Assembly: GCA_964540965.1 (NCBI GenBank)
Contig: CAZIOT010000001.1
Location: 186,001 to 250,000, forward strand
DNA length: 64,000 nt
Reading direction: 5' to 3'
Origin: JADYZU01 sp964540965
Lineage (GTDB): Bacteria; Pseudomonadota; Alphaproteobacteria; Rhodobacterales; Rhodobacteraceae
The notes under the pieces are model-generated. The model made no database searches, was not told where the DNA came from, and was given only the letters and a program-made list of their open reading frames with translations. How positions within the stretch are numbered: the first letter of the stretch is position 1; each line of letters opens with the position of its first letter. Shown in pieces: positions 58,777 to 64,000 of this stretch. The translations under genes were made by a program, and so were the position numbers.

Positions 58777-59633
58777 CGGGCATCCATTGCGTGCTGTTCG
58801 CCTTCTTCGGCGCCGACGGTCGGCTGGACCGCGGCGCGATGCGGGCGCAGGTGCAGGCGGTGCGCGCCATGGGCGTCGACGGCATCGCCGTTCTGGGCCT
58901 TGCCACCGAGGTCGGCAAGCTGTCGCTGGCCGAGCGGCTGGCGCTGGTCGACTGGACCGTCGAGGATGCCGGCGGCCTGCCGGTCTCGGTCACCGTCACC
59001 GGCAATTCGGTGGCCGAGCAACAGCAGGTGGCGCAGGCGGCGGAACGGGCCGGGGCGGCGCTCGCGATCCTGCAGCCGCCGCTTGTCGGCAGCTATGGCG
59101 CGGCGGAATACCTCGATCATTTCGCGGCGGTCGGGGCGGGGGTCGCCCTGCCGCTCGCCATCCAGAACGCGCCGCAATATCTGGGCCGCGGCCTGTCGGG
59201 TGCCGATGTCGCCTCGCTGCGCAGCCGTCTGCCGCATCTGACCCATGTCAAGGCCGAACTTCCGGCGGTCGATCTTGCCGCCTTCATCGCCGCGCTGGGG
59301 CCGGGGATCACCGTGCTGAACGGTCGCGGCGGGATCGAGATGACCGACGCGCTGCGTGCCGGTGCCCGCGGCTTCATCGTCGCGCCCGATGTGGCGCCGG
59401 GGGTGGTGGCCTGCTGGCGGGAATGGATGGCGGGCGACATCGCGGCGGCCGAGGCCGCCTATGCCGCCGTCCTGCCGGTGGCCACCTTCGGGATGCAGTC
59501 GCTGGAACATCTTGCCTGCTATGGCAAGCGGGTGTTTGCCGCCCGCCATGGCCTTCCCGTCCACGACCGCGCCCCGGCGCTGCGGCCGAGCGCCTTTGGC
59601 CTGGACCTCGTGGCGCGTTACGCGGCGGGATAG
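58770..59633 (+). CDS. DapA/NanA-superfamily aldolase
   Basis: A 287-residue class I aldolase. The Schiff-base lysine is in THVKAELPAVD. The usual GTTGE loop is replaced by VLGLATEVGKLS, and the YNxP region by LAIQNAPQYLG. This branch often accompanies aldonate dehydratases, so cleavage of a 2-keto-3-deoxy sugar acid to pyruvate and an aldehyde is the likely role. No sugar-acid kinase is present, supporting a non-phosphorylated route. ATG 58770 overlaps the dehydratase stop by 7 nt (GTG 58773 is an alternative). The last 16 nt overlap the convergent GMC gene. Confidence 0.82.
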   Translation: MVTGIHCVLFAFFGADGRLDRGAMRAQVQAVRAMGVDGIAVLGLATEVGKLSLAERLALVDWTVEDAGGLPVSVTVTGNSVAEQQQVAQAAERAGAALAILQPPLVGSYGAAEYLDHFAAVGAGVALPLAIQNAPQYLGRGLSGADVASLRSRLPHLTHVKAELPAVDLAAFIAALGPGITVLNGRGGIEMTDALRAGARGFIVAPDVAPGVVACWREWMAGDIAAAEAAYAAVLPVATFGMQSLEHLACYGKRVFAARHGLPVHDRAPALRPSAFGLDLVARYAAG

Positions 59634-61237
59634 CGGCCGTCCTGTCCCGCGGCCCGGTCCTGCAACACCATCGCCGCGCCCTTGTCGCCGATGGCCATGC
59701 TGATCGCGTTCAGGTTGCCCGAAGGGATCTGCGGGATGATCGAACTGTCGATGACCCGCAGCCCCGTCACCCCGTGGACGCGCAGGCGCGGATCGACGAC
59801 CGCCATGGCATCGTTACCCATCTTGCAGGTGCCGCAGGCGTGATAGACATGGCTTGCCACGCGGCGGGTATAGGCCTCCCACTCGGGATCGGTCTGCACT
59901 GCGGGGCCGGGCGACAGCTCGCCCACCAGAAACGGCGCAAAGGCGCGCGTGGCCAGCGCCTTGCGGGCGATCTTCGTCCCGGCGATCAGGGTTGCGACGT
60001 CCTGCGGGTCGGACAGAAGGTTCATCTGGATTTCCGGCGCATCCTCGGGCCGGTTCGACCGCAGCTTCATCCACCCGCGCGAGCGGGTCTGGTTGATGTT
60101 CGGCTGCAGGGTGACCGCCGGCCGGTCCAGCATCTTCAGCCCGTCCGGCCCGATGGTGTAGGCGAAGGCGCCGAAGTGGAACTGGATGTCGGGATAGGCC
60201 AGATCCGGCCGCGATTTCACAAAGGCGACCGCGGCCTGCACATAGCCCGCCGGCCCGCCGCGGGTCAGGGCAAAGCGGACACCGTGGCGCAGCTTGCCCC
60301 ACAGGTTGGCGTCCATGTTGTTGGTGCGCCGGTTCACCAGCGCCTGGATGTTGCTGACCGGATGGTCCTGAAGATTGCGGCCGACGCCGGGCAGGTCGTG
60401 CAACACCTCGATCCCCATGTCGCGCAGATGCTCGCCCGGTCCGATCCCCGCCAGCATCAGCAGCTTGGCCGAATTGAAGGTCGAGGCTGACAGGATGACC
60501 TCGGCCGTGGCATGGGCCTGCCGCAGGGCGCCGCCCTCCTCGAACTCGACCCCGATGGCGCGCCGCCCCTCCATCATAAGGCGGCGGACATGCGCGCCGG
60601 TCACGATGGTCAGGTTGCGCCGGTGGCGCACCGGGTCAAGAAACCCCGTCGCAGTCGAGGATCGCAGCCCCATCCGCTGCGTCACATGCGCAATCGAGGC
60701 GCCTTCGCCGGTGTCCCCGTTGTAATCGGGATTGCGCGGATAGCCGATCTCCTCCATCGCCGCGACAAAGACATGCGCCAAGGGATGGACGCCGCGAATC
60801 TGCCCGACACCGACGCCGCCCGCCTTGCCATAGACATCGGACACGCCATCGGAATTGCGCTCGATGGCGCGGAAATGCCCGACCATCGTGTCGTAATCCC
60901 AGCCGGCATTGCCCATCTGCGACCAGCCGTCATAGTCGCCGCGGTTGCCGCGCACATAGATGACGCCGTTGATCGAGGACGAGCCGCCCAGCACCTTGCC
61001 GCGCGACAGCATGTCGATCTTGCCGCCGCGGGTCGGGTCGGGCTCGGCCATGAACATCCAGTCGCTTTCGGGGTTGCCGATGCAGTCGACGCACATCGCC
61101 GGCAGCCGGTAGCGCAGCTTGCGGTCGCTGCCCCCGGCCTCGAGCAGCAGGACGCGGATCGACGGATCGGCCGACAGCCGGTTGGCGACCACGGCGCCCG
61201 AGGATCCGGATCCGACGATGATATAGTCCCAGGTCAT
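59618..61237 (-). CDS. GMC-family FAD-dependent oxidoreductase (choline-dehydrogenase-like)
   Basis: A 539-residue flavoenzyme. It has the FAD motif YIIVGSGSSGAVVANRLS, the GMC signature 1 region GKVLGGSSSINGVIYVRG, signature 2 in ASTFNSAKLLMLAGIGP, and the active-site histidine in SHVYHACGTCKMG. Its C-terminus is SGNLNAISMAIGDKGA. Such enzymes oxidise primary alcohols (choline, glucose, PEG and others); the substrate cannot be read. AAGGAG upstream of ATG 61237 is strong. It is the last gene of a minus-strand operon of four genes, overlapping the GAF-protein stop (ATGA). Confidence 0.9.
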   Translation of the reverse strand: MTWDYIIVGSGSSGAVVANRLSADPSIRVLLLEAGGSDRKLRYRLPAMCVDCIGNPESDWMFMAEPDPTRGGKIDMLSRGKVLGGSSSINGVIYVRGNRGDYDGWSQMGNAGWDYDTMVGHFRAIERNSDGVSDVYGKAGGVGVGQIRGVHPLAHVFVAAMEEIGYPRNPDYNGDTGEGASIAHVTQRMGLRSSTATGFLDPVRHRRNLTIVTGAHVRRLMMEGRRAIGVEFEEGGALRQAHATAEVILSASTFNSAKLLMLAGIGPGEHLRDMGIEVLHDLPGVGRNLQDHPVSNIQALVNRRTNNMDANLWGKLRHGVRFALTRGGPAGYVQAAVAFVKSRPDLAYPDIQFHFGAFAYTIGPDGLKMLDRPAVTLQPNINQTRSRGWMKLRSNRPEDAPEIQMNLLSDPQDVATLIAGTKIARKALATRAFAPFLVGELSPGPAVQTDPEWEAYTRRVASHVYHACGTCKMGNDAMAVVDPRLRVHGVTGLRVIDSSIIPQIPSGNLNAISMAIGDKGAAMVLQDRAAGQDGRYPAA

Positions 61238-61833
61238 GGCGACACTCCTTCGCGGGCGGCAAAGAACGCCTCGCCCGATGTGGTTGCGCTGGCGTATTCG
61301 GCGGCAAGCCAGGCCGGCCCGCCCAGATCGGGCCAGCGCGCGGCAATGACGGGGGCAAGCGTGGTCAGCGCCGCCAGATCGCCCTTGCCCAGGGTGCCGC
61401 CGGCCAGCGCGGCGACGATGATGAGGCCAAGGCATTCGCCCTGCGCCAGCAGCGGCGCATAGGCGGCCGATCCCATCCGGGCGGTTTTCAGATACTGGCG
61501 GAACCCGGAATGTGTCCTTGTGTCGGCAATCAGCAGCGGCTGGCCCGAGGCGATGACCCGCCCCGGATCGCCGCCGTCGACCGGCACGCACAGACGGCGC
61601 TGTTCAGGGGGAAAGCCGGTATTGCCGGCCAGCATCAGGTGCCGCCCGTCCGGCGTGACAAGGAAACCGCCGCCGACAAAGAACTGGCTTTGCCCCGGTA
61701 GCAGCGCGCCGGGCCGCAGATGCGCCTGCCGGTCACCCAATCGCGCCTGAAGCACCGCCATCGGCGCGGCGATCAGCCCTTCGGCCGTGGTCGCGGCATG
61801 GGCGGCGGCAAGGGCGTCATCGATGGCGGTCAT
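61234..61833 (-). CDS. GAF-domain protein
   Basis: A 199-residue soluble protein whose middle is a GAF-like domain: GGDPGRVIASGQPLLIADT, then MGSAAYAPLLAQGECLGLII. GAF domains bind small molecules and often regulate enzymes or transcription, yet no output domain is present. The start is ATG 61833, overlapping the amidase stop (ATGA). Its position between an amidase and a GMC oxidoreductase suggests it senses an intermediate of that pathway. Confidence 0.78.
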   Translation of the reverse strand: MTAIDDALAAAHAATTAEGLIAAPMAVLQARLGDRQAHLRPGALLPGQSQFFVGGGFLVTPDGRHLMLAGNTGFPPEQRRLCVPVDGGDPGRVIASGQPLLIADTRTHSGFRQYLKTARMGSAAYAPLLAQGECLGLIIVAALAGGTLGKGDLAALTTLAPVIAARWPDLGGPAWLAAEYASATTSGEAFFAAREGVSP

Positions 61834-63152
61834 GCGGGGATCCTGTGGCAAAGCGCCTGCCCGAGGGCGATCAGCCGGCGGTCGGCAAAGGCCGGCCCCA
61901 TCAGTTGCACCGACAGGGGCGGGTCGCCGTCGGCGGCAGGCAGCGGAAACACCAGCGCCGGCAGGCCGGCGACATTGGCCAGAGCGGTGAAATCGGCCTG
62001 ATCGGCCGGCACCGGGTCGCCGTGGCGGAAGGCGCGCTGCGGCGCGGCCGGCATCAGCACGGCATCGACGCCGCGCAGGGCGCGGTGGGTCAGGGCGGCG
62101 GTTTCGGCAATCCGGCGATAGGCCAGCGCCAGCCGCGCTGCGGCGGCCCCGGCACCATAGGCGATGGCGGCGCGGAACCTGTCCGAGAACAGATGCGGCG
62201 TGGCGGCGATCGTGTCGCCAAGCACCACGGCGCCCTCGGCCTCGGACACCAGCAGGCCGGCGCGGCGCAGCCGGCCCGGATCCCAGTCAAGCGTCAGGGG
62301 CACGATGCGCGCGCCAAGGGCGCGGGCGGCCGCCACCGCGCGGTCATGGGCGGCGCGCACTTCGGGTTCGCAGGTTGCAAGCAGCGCGGCATCCGGCACC
62401 GCCAGCACCAGAGCGTCGGGCAGGTCGTCAGGCAGCGCGGTGTCGACCGATTGCGGATCGGCCGCGTCAAACCCCGCCAGCACGTCCAGCGCCAGCGCCA
62501 GATCCCCGGCCGAACCGGCAATCGGCCCGATGCTGTCCAGCGTCCAGGACAGGTGCAAAAGGCCGGTGACCGGAATCGCCCCCCGCGTCGGCTTTAGCCC
62601 CCAGCAGCCGCAATAGGCGGCGGGGATCCGCACCGATCCCATCGTGTCGGTGCCCAAGGCCAGCGGCACGAACCCCGCCGCCACCGCCGCCCCCGACCCG
62701 CCCGACGATCCGCCGGGCACATGGCCGGGTGCGGCGGGGTTGTCGCAGCGGCCCCAGAACGGGTTGTCGGTGGTCGCGCCCAGCGCGCCTTCATGCATGT
62801 TCAGCGTGCCAAGGATCACCGCCCCCGCCGCGCGTAACCGCGCGGTGACGGTGGCATCCGCCGGCACAGGGTCGGGAAAGGCGCCGGTGCCGCCATGGCG
62901 CGGCAGGCCGGCGACGGCGATGTTGTCCTTGACCGCGACCGGGATGCCATCGAGCGGCCCGATGACCCGCCCCGCCGCCCTGCGCGCGTCCGATGCCACA
63001 GCCGCGGCCCGCGCGCCCGCGGCGTCCACGGTGACAAAGGCGCGGACCCCCCGGTCGCGCGCGGCGATACCGGCCAGCGCGGCATCGGCCAGCGCCCGGG
63101 CCGTGGTCCGGCCCGCCGCCAGCGCCGCGGCCATGTCGGTTGCCGTCGTCAT
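61830..63152 (-). CDS. amidase signature family enzyme
   Basis: A 440-residue amidohydrolase. The Ser-cisSer-Lys triad is visible: Lys in PVAVKDNIAVAG, the Gly/Ser-rich signature GHVPGGSSGGSGAAVAAGF, and GTDTMGSVRIPAAYCG. It would hydrolyse an amide to acid and ammonia or an amine. It resembles GatA-like and aryl- or alkyl-amidases, and the absence of gatB/gatC argues against tRNA amidation. It overlaps the CoA-ligase stop (ATGA), so its acid product may be handed to the ligase. Confidence 0.9.
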   Translation of the reverse strand: MTTATDMAAALAAGRTTARALADAALAGIAARDRGVRAFVTVDAAGARAAAVASDARRAAGRVIGPLDGIPVAVKDNIAVAGLPRHGGTGAFPDPVPADATVTARLRAAGAVILGTLNMHEGALGATTDNPFWGRCDNPAAPGHVPGGSSGGSGAAVAAGFVPLALGTDTMGSVRIPAAYCGCWGLKPTRGAIPVTGLLHLSWTLDSIGPIAGSAGDLALALDVLAGFDAADPQSVDTALPDDLPDALVLAVPDAALLATCEPEVRAAHDRAVAAARALGARIVPLTLDWDPGRLRRAGLLVSEAEGAVVLGDTIAATPHLFSDRFRAAIAYGAGAAAARLALAYRRIAETAALTHRALRGVDAVLMPAAPQRAFRHGDPVPADQADFTALANVAGLPALVFPLPAADGDPPLSVQLMGPAFADRRLIALGQALCHRIPA

Positions 63153-64000
63153 CCCCGGCGCCGGTCGATCAGGCGGATCGGTTTCTGCCGCACTTCGATC
63201 TGGGTCAGCGGGGCAAGGTCGCCGGGCGCCGCCAGCCGCACCCCGATCTCGACCCCCAGCCGCTGGCGCAGCAGAGCCTCATAGCCGCTGCAATCGCCGC
63301 CGGTCGGACCGGTCGTCTCGATCCGCACCAGCATTTCATCGCGGTCGCCGTCGCGCGTCACCTCGCAGACATATTCGCCCAGCAGCTCGGCGTTGTTTTC
63401 GGTCAGGATGGCGCCGATGCCGGTGGGATAGATGTTGATCCCGCGCAGCTTGACCATGTTGTCGGACCGGCCCTGGAATCCGGCGATGCGCCGCAGCGTC
63501 AGGCCCAGGGGCGAGGCATCGGTGCGAAAGGCCGACACGTCATGGGTGTTGAAGCGGATGATCGGGAAAATGTCGTCCTTGTGCAGGCAGGTGCAGACGA
63601 TGTCGCCCTGCTGCCCATCGGGCACGGGCAGGCCCGACTCGATGTCGCAGATTTCGATATATTGTGCATCTTCATGCACATAAAGGCCGGCATGGTCCGG
63701 CCCTTCGCCGGCGATGGCGCCGGTATCGCCGACTCCATACCAGTCGAACACCTCGGCCCCGCCCCAGGCGGCGGACATCGCCTCGCGGCTGTCGGCGCCG
63801 ATATGGCCGGCGATGATGCGGATCTTCACGTCCTGTCCGGGGATGATGCCGCCGGCGCGGGCGATGCCGGACAGGTATTTGATGTAGTCGCCGAAGCCGA
63901 CGATGACCGTGGCGCCGAAATCGCGCATCAGCCCGACCTGATTGGCGGATCGCGTCTCGACCCCGGTGCCGGCCGACAGGAACTGCGCCCCGGTCCAGCC
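63149..64000 (-). CDS. phenylacetate-CoA-ligase-like AMP-forming enzyme, N-terminus beyond right edge
   Basis: The C-terminal 283 residues are present; the frame is open to position 64000. It has VIVGFGDYIKYLSGIARAGG, EVFDWYGVGDTGAIAGEG, and the PaaK-type signature FNTHDVSAF, LRRIAGFQGRSDNMVKLRGINIYP, and the C-terminal lid with the lysine region RQKPIRLIDRRRG. PaaK-like enzymes activate aryl acids to CoA thioesters. The true substrate is unknown. It begins a four-gene minus-strand operon with the amidase, GAF protein and GMC oxidoreductase. Confidence 0.85.
   Translation of the reverse strand, partial: GWTGAQFLSAGTGVETRSANQVGLMRDFGATVIVGFGDYIKYLSGIARAGGIIPGQDVKIRIIAGHIGADSREAMSAAWGGAEVFDWYGVGDTGAIAGEGPDHAGLYVHEDAQYIEICDIESGLPVPDGQQGDIVCTCLHKDDIFPIIRFNTHDVSAFRTDASPLGLTLRRIAGFQGRSDNMVKLRGINIYPTGIGAILTENNAELLGEYVCEVTRDGDRDEMLVRIETTGPTGGDCSGYEALLRQRLGVEIGVRLAAPGDLAPLTQIEVRQKPIRLIDRRRG

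Noticed and set aside
1..64000. CRISPR arrays, tRNA or rRNA genes, integrases, transposases or prophage genes
   Set aside because: No evenly spaced direct repeats, cloverleaf-like segments, or recombinase motifs were seen while reading the window. This is by eye only; a tRNAscan-SE and ISfinder run would settle it.

Overview
The window is high-GC DNA from an alphaproteobacterium, most likely order Rhodobacterales. The order is inferred from the protein flavour (accD-folC pair, a DUF6478-type protein, Rhodobacter-like small conserved proteins) and from dense operons whose stop and start codons overlap as ATGA, GTGA or TTGA. No 16S rRNA or tRNA was seen, so the genus cannot be given.

Layout. 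(1) 1-11336, housekeeping: a YcaQ-type DNA glycosylase cut by the left edge, a two-helix K+ channel, smpB, a small Gly/Ala-rich membrane protein, a 3-mercaptopyruvate sulfurtransferase, an aromatic aminotransferase, a lytic transglycosylase behind two conserved proteins, a lipoprotein, accD-folC and transaldolase. (2) 11500-15259: aroQ followed by rfbB-rfbD-rfbC-rfbA, making dTDP-L-rhamnose. (3) 15260-51402: a large envelope or exopolysaccharide locus. It has a 656-nt regulatory gap, an ExoY-like initiating phosphosugar transferase, a polymerase/ligase-like membrane protein, nine other glycosyltransferases or glycosyltransferase-like proteins, a Wzx-like flippase, a GumC/Wzz-like chain-length protein, a separate tyrosine-kinase-like ATPase, sugar-nucleotide-type oxidoreductases, a DedA-family protein and a metallophosphatase. 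(4) Inside it, at 25725-38084, is a complete small natural-product line: a single-module PKS (KS-AT-KR-DH-ACP-TE), a rhamnosyltransferase-like GT2, an NRPS-like protein (formyltransferase, adenylation domain interrupted by a luciferase-like monooxygenase, carrier protein) and an EntD-type phosphopantetheinyl transferase that could activate both carriers. (5) 51557-59633: a GntR-family regulator, an SDR, an AraFGH-like sugar ABC transporter, an aldose epimerase, a DgoD-like dehydratase and a DapA-family aldolase, consistent with non-phosphorylating oxidation of a pentose or hexose. (6) 59618-64000, minus strand: GMC oxidoreductase, GAF protein, amidase and a PaaK-like CoA ligase cut by the right edge.

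The most interesting item is the PKS/NRPS line within the rhamnose/polysaccharide locus. A hand-read specificity code for the interrupted adenylation domain (D-I-L-Q-L-G-M-I-W-K) differs at one position from the glycine code as I remember it. This suggests that N-formylglycine is made on the carrier, oxidised by the embedded flavin enzyme, extended once by the PKS, and released or attached to a glycan or lipid. Both megasynthase genes also carry an in-frame copy of a 23-bp palindromic repeat that occurs as an inverted pair in the 4.2-4.4 kb intergenic region. A second unusual protein is a secreted 917-residue product that joins an SGNH-like domain, a glycosidase-like domain and RTX-type repeats.
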